NCBI GenBank assembly: GCA_029891345.1 | Contig: CM056994.1 | Coordinates: 225,052,991-225,116,990, forward strand | Direction: 5' to 3' | Length of the DNA stretch: 64,000 bases | Origin: Dryococelus australis | Lineage: Eukaryota; Arthropoda; Insecta; Phasmatodea; Phasmatidae | In this document: positions 43,710-56,079 of the stretch, one piece after another | How positions within the stretch are numbered: position 1 is the first letter of the stretch | Layout: each line of letters opens with the position of its first letter | The notes under the pieces: model-generated | The model's input: only the letters and a program-made list of their open reading frames with translations | The model's database searches: none | Told to the model about the DNA's origin: nothing | Made by a program: the position numbers and the translations under genes

Positions 43710-45990
43710 ATATAAATATACACACACACAGCCGTACACACCCGCGCCATATTACATATTAGAGGAATGTTCTAAAGATGTCACTAAGCTAATCGCTATC
43801 TAACTTTGCTGGCCGACCAAATGCTAAAGATCCGTAGGCTTTCATTGAAGACTGCACAAAAGACGAGTGGCCCAGCTGTATTTATAAATACTGACTCATT
43901 CTTCCACAACGTCCCCTTCGACCTACTTATTTCATCGCCCTTGTGTAGCGTGAATTACAAGTGTTTAAAGGGAATTGGTTTTTTATTGCGTTATCATGAC
44001 TGCACGCTAAACTTTTTAAAGGATCGAATCCAATGTGTTCATCGGCGTTACTGCTTGCATGCTGTTACAGTTAGATCTTCAATTAATTTGTTATTACGGA
44101 GACGTAGTACAAAAATGTATTTTTCGTTTAATATGGGCTAAACAAGAATGTTATAAACATAGTGTCATTAAATACTCTAACAATGAAGGACTGTAACACG
44201 AATTCCAATGATAAACTTTTGTAAACAAAATAACAGTGTTTAACAGTGTCAGCTAATATGTTGATTAAAATCCTGATACACTATATGAACTTATATTTGT
44301 TCGCATTTCTAATAGCATAAGGTAATGTCAGCCCGTAGCTAGATTAAAATTCAAACAAAGATGATATAATATAAAAAACATTTTTATCCAGGAATTATTG
44401 TATTATACTATCAATTGTGATTTTCACAGCCATGTCTTCGTGTCCAGGTAAACTTCATTTAAAGTTTTATTTTTCAATCTATACTATGGCACTGACATTT
44501 TTTGTAAAGGTAACCATATTCTGTGAACGGTAAACAAAGACTACAATTAGTGAAAAAATCATTTTGCTCCTACCTCATTAACAAATTTAGGCATAACGCA
44601 CCTTAATATGTTATTATTTACCACTGTCATTCCCATTATATTACTAAACCTAGTTTTAATGTTCGAGAAAAATATTTTTACATATTTGTTTTGATACCTG
44701 TGGCAGACGTTCACATTCATTGAAGATTGAGTATGTTAATAAAATATGAATATATTGTCGCCGAAATTTACGGAAGCTTTTGCAGTAACATAATTTATGA
44801 GTTAATATTGCCTCGCCACACTGAGAACATCAGCAGAATTAATTCTAGTGGGTTTCTTGTATTTTGCAGAATAGTGTAGTGACGTGTAAATGCTTATCAG
44901 ACATGTATTATCCTGCTTTTTAAAAACCGCAATACATGGTTCATCACCGGCTTTTGCCAACATCATGTTGAAACTCTTAAATTACATGACTTATTTTTGA
45001 ATTGTATGATAACTCAGTAATATGTAATAACGTGATTGTTCATAGTATTCTCCACCACTAAATCCGATAAATTTTCATTTCAGTCTTGGAACTTTGCTGC
45101 ACCAGAAACATCGTTTAACATATTTAATGATTGTAATCTGAGACAGTGTCTAAAAACTTTACGTATAGTCTCTCGCTCAATACAAAATAAAATTAATTAG
45201 TTGCCTATGTATTGTAAATTAGAGCATTCCCATTATATCATGTAAAACTTCGCGAATTTTTATCTCTCAAGCAAAGAAACAAAATTTGGGTATAGTTAGC
45301 TTCAGATTCACGATTCAATATTAATTAAGGAAAATATACGGCCGTGATTTATCTCTAATGCTAGAACGGTTGTTTCTTTGGTGTTAATTTGTATGTAAAC
45401 AGATTCCGGTGAAGATTTTTTTAGGTAGTATAAGGACTTGTAGCACATCTTAATTTACATCATAACATTGAAATATACCAGCTCAAGTTGAAAAATATTA
45501 TTGCAAGACAGTTAATTGAAGTTGCACATAGAGTAGAGTGAGACTAATTTCCTCGCGGGGCTATTAGACTCACTAAGAAACTTTTTCCAATAAGTAGGCC
45601 AGATGGACGAGAAGTGTTTTGTAGTGCCTCCTTTTTTTAATATTCCATCTTAACTGCAATCGCAACTGGCTGAGATAGCAAATTTAGCACACTGAGTAAA
45701 GCAATTGAGCTTAGAAGTATGAGAAGAAATGCTGTGACAGCCTACAGTGACCTGTGAATGACACAGAATTTCCTATATACATGACATACTTATTTCGAGT
45801 GTTGTTTTAAGCGATTAAGTCAATTTATTAAAGTATGCATTTACTTAAAATATTGAAGTATAAGTACTGTTTTTAACTTTATTGGGAAATGTATTTTTAT
45901 TTTAATGTTTTTATTGGGAAATATATTTCTGTTTTAATGTTTTTACTTGCGCTATTACTCAGTTATATTATGTATTTCTTGGCTTTATTT
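43710..45990. other. AT-rich non-coding interval
   Basis: No gene or known repeat recognised. The longest open frame (43,806-44,141, plus) has no family resemblance. Confidence 0.4.
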
Positions 45991-45993
45991 CAG

Positions 45994-46750
45994 ATGGTGC
46001 GTAAATTTAAGTGTGGAAGAGATAAAAACACAAGGACGTGGTGAATGAGGAACATGACATGGTTACTCAGAACGTTTTCATTAATAAAGAGATGAGCTTC
46101 TGGAGAACTGCTACTCACTTCAGCATTCCATTCTCAAAATTGAAAGATAGATACAATACACTTTTTAAAAACACGCATCGGTGAAATTTACTTTAAGTAC
46201 ATAGTTTCACGTGGATACCACTGCAAAAGCAAATATCTGTCCGAGACGTTCAAGTCTCTCATCTATCGCAAAATGTCAATTTGAAAAACTTTTTCGGCTA
46301 CTTGGAAGAAAGGTGGGACCGTCAGCAATACGGTTAAGGGGTTCAAATGTAAACACCTACCTCCATTTAATCAGTTTTCCATCCGTGATAGTAAATACCT
46401 GCCTTCAATTCATTTCACAGATGACATGAATGCTACAGACTGTAAAATGCATATATCAGTCTCAACAACAGTTGTGACAAAACGTCCATTAAGCCCCCCC
46501 GCCCCAAACCATAGACATCAGAGTGTGAACCTGCAAGACCAGGAACATCAGAAAATGTTTCTCAAACTTCGTCTTTGTTAACGAAAAATTCTCCACTTTC
46601 CGAGATCATGTTCACACCACAAAAAAAGACAAGCCTAGCCCGGAACATTGTCGAAAATCAACCACAAAACATTTGAAGTCTGAGCAGTTTTGCACGGAAA
46701 CCAGGGTGAAACGGAGGGACAAGATGGTTTACTGTAAAAATGGAAATTGA
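45994..46750 (+). pseudogene. pogo/jerky-like DDE transposase relic with deleted core
   Basis: MVRKFKCGRDKNTRTW, then after a shift NEEHDMVTQNVFINKEMSFW and RTATHFSIPFSKLKDRYNT, match the Psq-type helix-turn-helix start of pogo/Tigger/jerky-like transposases. The DDE core is absent; the reading jumps near 46,330 to a C-terminal region with GFKCKHLPPFN, FTDDMNATDCKMHISVSTTV and a Ser/Pro-rich tail. Intact enzymes are over 400 residues; here only the ends remain. No terminal repeats found. Confidence 0.55.
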
Positions 46751-48399
46751 ATTGTCCTAAGTATGCAAATTTCTCACCAGCACAGAAGTTGTAACATACG
46801 TTAAATGATGAATAAATAACACATGTGGTTTTTGTGGTCCCAACTATTTTTCAGACAAAATCGAAAATATAAATTGATGGGATTGCATACCAGATGTGTT
46901 AAGAAAAAAATTTAACATGCGGAAATTACAGATAAATTTTGTACTTTTTTCTCTTGATGGGATAATCCGATAGCTGAGTGTAATTACTCCACAAATGTAA
47001 CATTTTCGTAAGTTTATAGTGTTAAAGAAAATAACTTGCCATTGTTCCTGTTTATGCTTCATTCCATATTATGATGATTTGCGTAGATCAACAAATTCTC
47101 TTTCACTCTAATAAGCTTAAATTTTCCATTAGTGTATTTCGAACTAATTTAAGTGATACCTTTAAAGTGAGTGGAACAGTCCTGACATACCATTACAGAA
47201 TAATTCGAAGTTTTGACAATTGATAAAATTCCTTCTAGTGTCATGCATTACTTTGATTGAGTGAAAGTGAACTTTAATCCACCGCACGGACTTCTCAAAA
47301 TCAAATACATAAATAACGTGCTGCTACCTTCTGGAGAAGCGCTGCTTAAATTCTCTGCCATGATTTAATTCTGCACGTCTGGATAAGAAAGTCGACGACT
47401 GGAATTCTTCATATGGATCCAGAATGTTTCCTACGCATAGATTTGACAATACCACCAAATGCGCGAAGCAGTGTTGTTTCCACAGACACGACGACAATGC
47501 ACGCGCCTGTGACGGCAGTTTCCATGTTTACTCCTCTTTGTACACGCGTCGAGAACCTGATATATGTATGAACGTTTTTCACGGTAAACCGAGCACTTTT
47601 GAAAGCATTGTTTAAGATCTACTTGTTTGCACGTTGTGTATGTTTTATTCCGACATATGTAGAATTAACATTGCCATGGGTCTGGCCTCTTTATTAATGC
47701 GTCGGTGAAGTGAGAATAAAAAATTTTTGGAAAAGCAAATATTTTACAAATTTGCTTATTATTTATCTTGTGTGCATTTAAATAAACAGACAATAAAATG
47801 AAATATGTAATGAATTGTTGTTATGATTCGAAGTAGACTGAAAATGTGTATTGCAGTGTATTATAAGGGTGCGAGTGAACCCGTGGCATGAACAGTCTGA
47901 GTGAAATTAAGCAGTAAATCAAATAATTTAGGCGTAAAACGATAATAAAAATTATCTATATTAGCTTAATACACACTCAAAGACATATTTAACTCACAAA
48001 AGAACACAGGAAGAGCACTGAGAATGATTGGAAACAAATGTAAATCAATATACTGTCCAAACTACAAAAGCAAAACCACATCCACTTGCTGAGAAACATT
48101 TACTGTCATAATATCCATAGCAAGCTCTAAGTAGAAAGTTATTAATTTAGTTGGCATTCGGCAGCACACTGAAGTGCTTAAAAATTATGGTATAGTTTTA
48201 AGTTTGTATTTAAGTATTAGAAGAATCTCTATTAATTTAGCTCAGTTCACATTATCAGTAAATTTTATTAGTGCTATGGCTTAAACTCAGTTCATAATTT
48301 CATTCCGTCGATTCATTAGACATACTATTCTGAAGGAAGGGTAGACTTAAATTCAGGGAAATAGAATGATTAGGCCAAGTTTGAGGCAAGGGTTTGGGA
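46751..48399. other. Non-coding interval
   Basis: AT-rich with no gene recognised. The open frame 47,424-47,615 (plus) is Cys/His-rich but without a known finger spacing. Confidence 0.4.
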
Positions 48400-49130
48400 T
48401 GACGGAGTTCGGAGCTTTTAATACGGTGTCATTAAGGTCATCCGGCGGCCATTTTCACTCAAAATTTTCCTGTTTCCCAAAAAATTTATTCCCTAAAAAT
48501 ACCCCAGTTTTCCCTCAAAAAAGCAACGAGACTCCCATTTACAAAAATGAGCCCCAGAAAGGCAATTTTCTATCCATCGGAAGGATTTGGTAGCCTCGCT
48601 TTTCGTAGGCAGATCAGTGGTGGTCATATTGGTTTTATAGGCATAGAATATACCAAATCGATACACAGTGTCCAGGGTCTGGAGTCAGAGCTGACAATCC
48701 ACCATCTTTGCTCTGTCAGCCATATTAGCTGCTATGTTGTATGTCGGTGACCTTGAACTTGACCTTTGACCTTGACCCAGTGACCTTTAATCTTAAACCC
48801 AAAAGTTTTAAATATTTCGAGAAAATTTCAAAAAATTATACAAATTTTTCAAATATGTAAATTAAAAAGAAATAAAATTTCGAATGTTTGGATACAACGA
48901 GATACGGAATCGGAGCCAGAGTCAATCGGCCACCATGTTAACATCACCCGACCACCATATTGGATCTAAGTGACCTTCAAATTGACCCCATAACTATGAC
49001 ATTGAACCCAAAAATCGCCAAACAAAGCCCCAAAAATCCCAAAAATTGTCTAAAAATGTATACAAATAATTACTTAAAAACATTCAAAAAATATTATTTA
49101 AAATTTATTTAAAACATCAACATTTCCAGA
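48400..49130. repeat. Repeat with 'GGCCACCATATTGG' and TGACCTT motifs
   Basis: Phrases such as CGGCGGCCATTTT, GGCCACCATGTTAACATC, GACCACCATATTGGATCTAA and repeated TGACCTTGAAC/TGACCTTTGACC words recur. Six TGACCT-like words crowd into 48,749-48,790. I take it for a dispersed repeat family. Plus-strand open frames here are incidental. Confidence 0.5.
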
Positions 49131-49174
49131 GCTCTGCCTCCCCTTTTTTTCATCAAAACCCTTCAACTCCACGC

Positions 49175-49300
49175 CAGCAGACGTTTCTCATTGGTTAAAT
49201 AGTAGGTTCCCCTCTACTCCCTTCCCCCAAATTTTCTCATTGGTTGATTACTTGTGTTCGCTCCCCCCTCACAATGTTTCTTGTTGGTTGATTACCCACA
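49175..49300. repeat. Three degenerate units with TTCTCATTGGTTGATTAC
   Basis: CTCATTGGTTAAATAGT, CTCATTGGTTGATTACTT and CTTGTTGGTTGATTACCC occur about 50 bases apart, each followed by C-rich sequence. Each unit holds an inverted CCAAT-type pentamer. Confidence 0.6.
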
Positions 49301-50670
49301 TTGGTGGTTGGTAGTTCGACCAGCCACCAATGATTCTCATTACCCAACCACTTTCCTACATTCATTCCATCGTCTGCACTCCACTCACCATATTCGTTTT
49401 TTCGTTTGTCAGTTGTTTGCATCGCTGTAATTTGTCTCTCGCCTATGCTTGGCACATCATCTTGGATTTCATGTGTTTACTTCTCCAGCGACAAGGTGAT
49501 TCTAGTGTATTAATAATCGATTTCACCGCGAGAGGAGCTGCTGTTCTCTCTCGCCTATGTTCGACATACCATCTTGTTTTGTTTTGCCATTTGTTTACAT
49601 TGCTGGAGTTTGTATCTCACCTTCGTTCTACTGATATCTTTTTTTTTTCGTTTGTCATTTATTTGGATCTCTGAAAGTGGCCAGAATATGTGGTGCTAGT
49701 GAATTATTTATTGATTTAGCCGTTGACAGTAGCCTTATTCGATTCTATTTTCACCGTATAGTTAGTACTAGTATATCAATTTTCGATTTCGTCACCAAGC
49801 AAGCTGTTGAATTAGTGACCAGGCGACAGCCATATCTGCTTATGATCATTAAGTATAGGTGGTGCTGTTTACGACTACCATATTGGATTCTATTTTCATC
49901 ACCTAAGCGGTGCTAATTTCTCAATTTAGCCACCAGATGAGCTGTCAAAAACACACATATTTTTATGCTGTCATGTCACGTTCCCCATTTCTAATAGTTT
50001 ATTTTTGGTTACCTTCCATTCATTCTCTATTATTCCTTCTTGATTTTGTCAGCAGACCATCATAATAGATTTTATTCAAGCTTTGAAATTCCACCTCGAT
50101 TTAGTAACCTGCTGGTTACTTTCCCTAGCATGCCTACTTCCTTGATATTGAAAATGACCTGCTTCAGTGCAGTAAATATTTCTTGCGTAGACACATAACT
50201 GGGTGCGCACAATCAACGATATGGTAATATTGGTATATGCTGAAATTAACTGCACAGAAGCTAAAAATGAATTGACATGGTAATACATTATAAGCAGGTT
50301 AGTTGGATGCAACAGAAATGAAAACATGCTGCTGAAGTGATAGAAATTTGACCCTGGGATGGGTTGTAATTACGAGTTCTTGCATATGTCTTCTTTATTA
50401 ATTATATTTTGTGAGGCCATTTAGAATAAATTTTCGTACTTCTCAGCATGGCATGTTTATTGATAAATTTAAGCAATATTTATTGCGTAGTTAAATGTCT
50501 GAAGTATACTTTTAATTTTGTTGTAAAACTTTCAAATTTCGTAATTTCAGAATTACGTCTAGGTAGATAAATTCCTGTTAAGGAAGTAGCTGTAGGCTGT
50601 GGGCTCACCCTCATTTGCATTAATCAAATAATAAAATATCATCATTTAAATTACCTTACAGCATGATTGT
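49301..50670. other. Non-coding repeat-like interval
   Basis: Phrases like CGTTTGTCAGTTGTTTGCAT and GCCATTTGTTTACATTGCTG recur near 49,400, 49,590 and 49,650, a decayed tandem structure. No gene. Confidence 0.4.
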
Positions 50671-50677
50671 GGTAGTA

Positions 50678-52190
50678 AGTATTGGAACAGAGAGGTGTTT
50701 GACGTTATTTGTTTGAATTCACCTTACTAGGGAAGGTATTGGTTCATGTGATTACAGAACAATATTTGTCCCTACCCACTCTAAACATATCAAGAAGGAT
50801 ATTTTAAAACCTTCTATTAGGATACAAAATTCGAAAGTGGCGAATATGACTGTGTGCTGGTAGGACAAAAGTATTGGAATGCATAATTTATGTTAGTAAA
50901 GTCATACGTCGCTAGTTGTCTACGACGGGAGAGGTGCTTGGTAAATATTCTTTACTCCAGTGAGACAGTGTGTGCCTTGTAATTCCTCGATCAGTAGCAT
51001 TATAAACACCATGGGAAGTAAAGGAGAGGAGACCATCACACTAGAGGTTCGAGAAAGGGTGCTAAATCTATTCAACAAGAGCAAAACGTACGTCGAGATT
51101 ACAGGTGATTAAATAAATTTACAACGACAGTACTTAACCTCATTCAGCGATATAATATGTTCAACATGATGCTGAATAAATCCAGAACTGGTAGACTGTC
51201 GAAGCTTACCCAAAGAGAACTGTAAACAATAGAGCACGTGAAGAAAAATCCAGTGGTTTCATCACTAGCGATAACGCAGTTGAAAGATCACCAACGTAAG
51301 CAATGTCATGTCACGACTGTTCGAAGGGTCTTTAATAAGAATGGGCATAATGTCAGAACAACTAGACGAAAGACATTTGTAAGTACAGTTAATCAGAAGA
51401 AACGCTTGTGGTTTGGAAACGAGTATATAACGAAAGCTACCGACTTCTGGGATAATAGAGTCCTCTGGTCAGATGAAAGTACATTTAAAATCTACCGGAA
51501 TGGTAGGTGGATATATGTGAGGCGAAAGGACAGTACTTAATAAAACACTTAGAACATGATCAGTACATTGAATCATGGGGGCGGAGGGCTAATTGTGTGC
51601 GGCTGTATGGCTTGTAATGGTGTTGATTATCAGGTAATTGTAGGTGGCATTATGGATAGGTTTCAGTTTTAGGGCGTCTTGTAGGATAATATCAAGAGCA
51701 GTGCCAAAAAATTAGACTTAGGGAACAACTATTATTTCCAACAGGACAACTATCCTAACATACATCTGAAATTTTTCGGCTATGGATAGTGTACTACATA
51801 CCTAACTCCTTAAGAACCTGCAATTCCATTGAACATACACAGAGAGAACTTAAAGATCGCGTGTGGAAACACATCAGGTCCAGACAAAACAAAGAAGTGC
51901 GTCTACTGATTGCCCAAAATATTATCATCAAATATGACATGAAAAAGGCCAATGAAAAAATACTGAAATTCTTGCGTTGGGCATATTTCTTTCGAGCACT
52001 TTTGTCAAGTAGAAATATGTGGTTTTTATTTGTAAACATCCATGCATACGAATTATGGTGAATTGTATTACATGACTTGACAATAGTATCATATATTTAA
52101 AAACATCGTCTCACACATTCCAATTCTTTCCGCTTGTTATTTAGGACAAAATACCAACTTGTACTGCCGAAATCGCCCTGTTCCAATACT
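50678..52190 (+). mobile_element. Tc1-like element with double (IR/DR-type) terminal repeats
   Basis: The outer left end AGTATTGGAACAG (50,678) pairs with the outer right end CTGTTCCAATACT (52,179-52,190). An inner copy of the same word lies at 50,869 (AAGTATTGGAATGC) and a reversed inner copy at 52,116-52,127 (CATTCCAATTCT). Inverted ends with internal direct copies are the IR/DR arrangement known from some Tc1 elements. It encloses a plus-strand transposase relic. Exact target sites were not resolved. Confidence 0.65.
51011..52061 (+). pseudogene. Tc1-like transposase, broken
   Basis: The start at 51,011 (MGSKGEETITLEVRERVLNL) is a helix-turn-helix beginning. The open part 51,238-51,540 contains KDHQRKQCHVTTVRRVFNKN and RVLWSDESTFKIYRNGRWIY with the first catalytic Asp. 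After a shift, LNHGGGGLIVCGCMACNGVD and LDLGNNYYFQQDNYPNIHLK hold the second Asp. A further shift gives NSIEHTQRELKDRVWKHIRS with the Glu kept and a C-terminal helix region ending about 52,030. All three acids survive, but the frames do not. Confidence 0.75.
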
Positions 52191-52199
52191 CATGTCTGT

Positions 52200-54180
52200 G
52201 ATTTTAGGTTCCGCCCCTACCTCGGACGCACACTTAACATTTATATTAGGGTAGATTAGGAAACAAAGCGGGTCACTTCCGAACTAGCATCGACTGAGAT
52301 ACCAGCTAGGAGCTGGAGAGGTGGCAGGCAGTCCAGCACTCCAGTCACGCGAAAACCCGCCCGCGCACACTGCTTCTCGCTCAAGGCTACCTCGGTCCTA
52401 ATTTAACTGCAAGCCGGATGGAGACGAGTAGTAACTGGACGGCTGCTCCGTGTCAGTGCACTTCCGGCCAAGTGGCGATGGGCGCCAGACCCTGCAACCT
52501 GCAGGTTCCTCCCTAAGATAAGTTAGGAGATGCTCTCGGTTTAGCATTACGGGCGTAGCCGGCAGGAGGAACTCGTGTTGCCCTCATGAGAACAAAATAT
52601 TTTATCGTATAACTAGAAATCTGCGAATGAGCAGATTTTCGTACAACGATATACTCTTAAACAGAAACTGTCAGAACTGCTGCGAATAGGTTCATTTAAC
52701 TTCAGATGTTGAAATCGCTGTACTGGAATCAGTAAATTTCTACTGATTATTTAAGTAGCTTACATTCGCTCATTTAACATTGATTTATTGTGATTTATAG
52801 CTTTTTACACTGGTCCGGGCCTGGTGTGTACATATATCATTATACATATATATCATTATAAATAAATATAAAAAAATTATGCTCCTTGTTAAGTTGATAG
52901 TGAGGTAGGGGACGTTATTCGATACTTCAATATAGTATTAAAAGTGACGTTTAAATGTGTAATCGCGGAATCCCAACATTTTTACGGTTTCTCTAGATCG
53001 TGTGTTAACTAAAAAAGGGAAGGTTTTGGGGGTTCAAACAAGCACGCTTATTAAGTTTAGGTGTTTTTTTAATTTCAGTTGTATTTACGAAAATTCTTGC
53101 AGAAGCCTCTTCGTACAGAAATATTCTTACAGCGGACGTTGATGAACATTCCGTTGATAAAAATGCAGTATTATTACAATTGCAATGTAAAGTACAGATA
53201 ATTGCAAAATTAAAGAATAACAATAACCATTTAACGACAATGTAACTTGGTACTTGCTAAGGAATTATTATGTGCCAGATAGCAGAGTTGGTCAACATGA
53301 CAGCCAGGCAGTTCTTGGGTGATGCAGGAGGACATCTACTACGCTGATGGATTCTCCATTATGATGCCAAGAAATTGTATTCCCAAAAGGTGGAGTACTA
53401 TACAGAAGCACACAGTAATGACTTTGCAGGTGTGCCTCTCCACCCGAGTAAAGCAAAACAGTGTGGCCAATGTGGCTTATTCATTATTTTTAGTGTAAGT
53501 AGTACGCGGACAGTCCAAATTTTCTGTTTAAAATAATAACATAATAGAAAATAATGTGGAAACTCTGTTCTCAGCTGCCATGGGACAAATTTAATGTTTT
53601 ACTGTATGCCACAAGATAAAAATGCGAAGAACGTCAGACTGCAGACGATATAAATTTCTACAAAGTTAACTTAGAAAAGTTGATATGTTATTTGTTTTAT
53701 ACGTAGCAACGAGAAAAAATTAATGATGGTAGATTACATACTTTAATTTATTTCAAATTTTGCCAATTGTTCGATGTAAAATAGAGAATAAAGAACGCCA
53801 ACTAACGTGAATGATTTCTTAATACTAAGTTTGAAATGGTTGGTTGAAATCCAATATTTTCTAGGTGCTCCCATGCTTTGATCGACGCAGGAATTAAATA
53901 CATGGGAAAATAACGATTTTAATTTAGAGAGGGTGGAATGATAAAAAAAAAACTGGACAAGAGTACATTCTAAGAAGATCTTTCAGAAGTCCTCAACCCC
54001 GAACAGGCTATAGTTAACGTTCTAACTGTCACTCCTCGTGTAAGTTATAAAAAAAATTAAGAAAATTATGTTAATGCAATACGTACAAATTTAAATAAAA
54101 TGTTTTTTTTTTTTTTTTTTCAATTTATTAAGATTTGGAATTGCCTTTCTACGTTGGTGCCAACTTGCCGAAGCATGTTG
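52200..54180. other. Non-coding interval with a GC-rich stretch
   Basis: 52,260-52,580 is clearly GC-richer (for example CGCGAAAACCCGCCCGCGCACACTG near 52,347) than its surroundings and could be a promoter, 5' UTR or repeat; no open frame with splice signals was convincing. The rest is AT-rich, with a T run at about 54,105-54,121. Confidence 0.35.
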
Positions 54181-54199
54181 TTCAGTGAATAGTTAGGTC

Positions 54200-54360
54200 G
54201 ACCTACTGTAGCGCAGTCTGGGGTGCGCGAGGCCCTGGGTTCGAATAGCATGTAAGGCAGGGGTGTTAATTTAAGTTAGGTTATAAGTTAGTTTGCAAGC
54301 CGTCCCCTGCTAAGCTTTCCAGCATAAAACTGGGGGACGATAACAATCCCTCTACAATCT
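54200..54360 (+). mobile_element. tRNA-derived SINE, degenerate
   Basis: TGTAGCGCAGTCTGGGG (A box, 54,207) and GGGTTCGAATAGC (B box, about 54,238) are followed by a body with CCCCTGCTAAGCTTTCCAGC and AACTGGGGGACGATAACAAT. The distance between the boxes is shorter than in a tRNA, so a few bases are lost. Confidence 0.45.
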
Positions 54361-55429
54361 ATAAGTGAGTAGTTAGGGCTGATTTTTTTTCAAAGGTTGA
54401 TTACTAAAGTAGTCCATTAACCACTGTCAGATATACCGTCATTTCATGTCTAGTCACTCGTACAGCCTTCTTGAGTTAGTATCTAAGTACCCGTGGGAGG
54501 GGTAGTGTAAGCGGTGTTGCAGTAGCGGATCTTAACTTCTGTTGGGCGGAGGGAGGAGAAAAGAGTAATTTTTCCATTGTGCAGGTGCAAGTCTATGCTT
54601 CATATTCGTGGCGTGGTAGGGGGGTGCTGTTTCATAATAATTTTACGAAACAATATTAAGAATCAAAATCAGTATTTTAAACCGAAATTGATGTTATTGC
54701 AATTTAGTTTTATAATATCCACGGAAAATCTGATGTCAAAGTGAGTGGGGAGGGGAGGGAGGAGGGGCGTCGGTCATGTCCACTGTGATCCCCGGCCCCT
54801 TTCCATTCCCTCCTGGATTTGCCCCTGAGCGGATGCCGTGTGGCTAGCAAGCAGGTTTACCGCCAAGGCTTCCAGACTCGGCTCCCGACGGCATAACAGT
54901 TTTTATTCGTGAGAATTGTGGCGATAATTACCGACGGCCGGCGGGTCATCGTGAGATGCTCTCGTTTCCCAACATTGCATTTCGTAGCTGCTACGTCTAC
55001 ATCTCACTTCACCAACGTGGATGTTAAAGGTCTAGCTGTTAAATGGCTATCAAATACTTAGACAAAAGCACCGGAGTTTCGCGTCCTTGTTAGGTGTTAT
55101 CACAGTTTCAAATTTGTGACGGCTTCCCGTCTCTTGTGTGTTCGGTCCTTTACCTCAGGCGTAAACCACTGCGGCGTAACTAGTCAACATTTCTGTTTTT
55201 TAACTTATGATCTCTTATAGATATCGTGAATTCTCAAACTGTAGTGCATATACAATTTGTAATTTAGTTTGAACAGAAAATTAAACAATAAATCAGTAAT
55301 TAGTATGAACGCACTAAATAAGTTGTCACGAAAATTTGTGCACCAAGAACGAACCTCTCGATTCAAAAGATGTTTCTTTACTTTGAAGGTAGAAACAGAA
55401 AATAGAAGTAATGGTAGCATCATTGCATC
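54361..55429. other. Non-coding interval
   Basis: G-rich stretches near 54,540-54,560 and 54,750-54,775 and no gene. The sequence near 54,836-54,895 (TGTGGCTAGCAAGCAGG and following) faintly resembles a tRNA-like head, but its B box is not convincing. Confidence 0.35.
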
Positions 55430-56071
55430 AGGACAGCTTTCCAACTACCACAGCGGTATAGATAAAATTAATTTAATGTTTAGAACCTCGTTGGACCACT
55501 TCGTCGATACGCTCGGACATGGAGTCAAAACAGTTGCCATTTGTATTTGCCCACAATTATTGCAAATTACACTCAAAATTACGAGCACATCGTTATGAAA
55601 GCTGGTGTCTCATTAGTCAAACAAATGTTAAATGACCGACAAATCAGGTGAACAGGCAGGCCACAGAAATGCTGCGACATAATGTAAACACTCTTCTTAT
55701 TATTAGAGCTGTGTGAAGGTGAGCATTATCTTCCTCGAAACTGGTTCATAGGCACTCAGCAAGGAAATATAACATATGGAGCCGCAGGATTTTTTCATTG
55801 TGCCACTGTGCATCGAGTGGCCCACGTATTACAACCAGAGGCGAACAACTATAATATGATATGGTGCCTCAGACCACCACGCCAGAAGTAGCAGATGTGT
55901 GTCTCCATCAAGTAAGGTAGGGATTGCATTATTTACCTGCAGACCTCCAAACTCTGACATGGTGGAGTAATCTGTTCCCAAAGAAAACTGTGGCTCGTTG
56001 CTAAATACGCCGTCAGTCTCCTGTATTCCATATTGCTCTCTGCTGACAACATTACAAATTGAAGGCAACAT
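55430..56071 (-). pseudogene. Tc1-like transposase relic
   Basis: From the right on the minus strand: TDGVFSNEPQFSLGTDYSTM, where the first catalytic Asp of the usual F-S-D-E motif is Asn; then AWWSEAPYHIIVVRLWL. After shifts, FEEDNAHLHTALIIRRV holds the second Asp (about 55,735). FLWPACSPDLSVI, then a stop and HLF show the third motif with the Glu codon turned into a stop (about 55,640). A decayed C-terminal helix continues to about 55,430. Confidence 0.65.
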
Positions 56072-56079
56072 TGTATAGG

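Noticed and set aside
52260-52580. GC-rich island as a promoter or first exon
   Set aside because: No open frame with a convincing start and splice donor; it may be a repeat.
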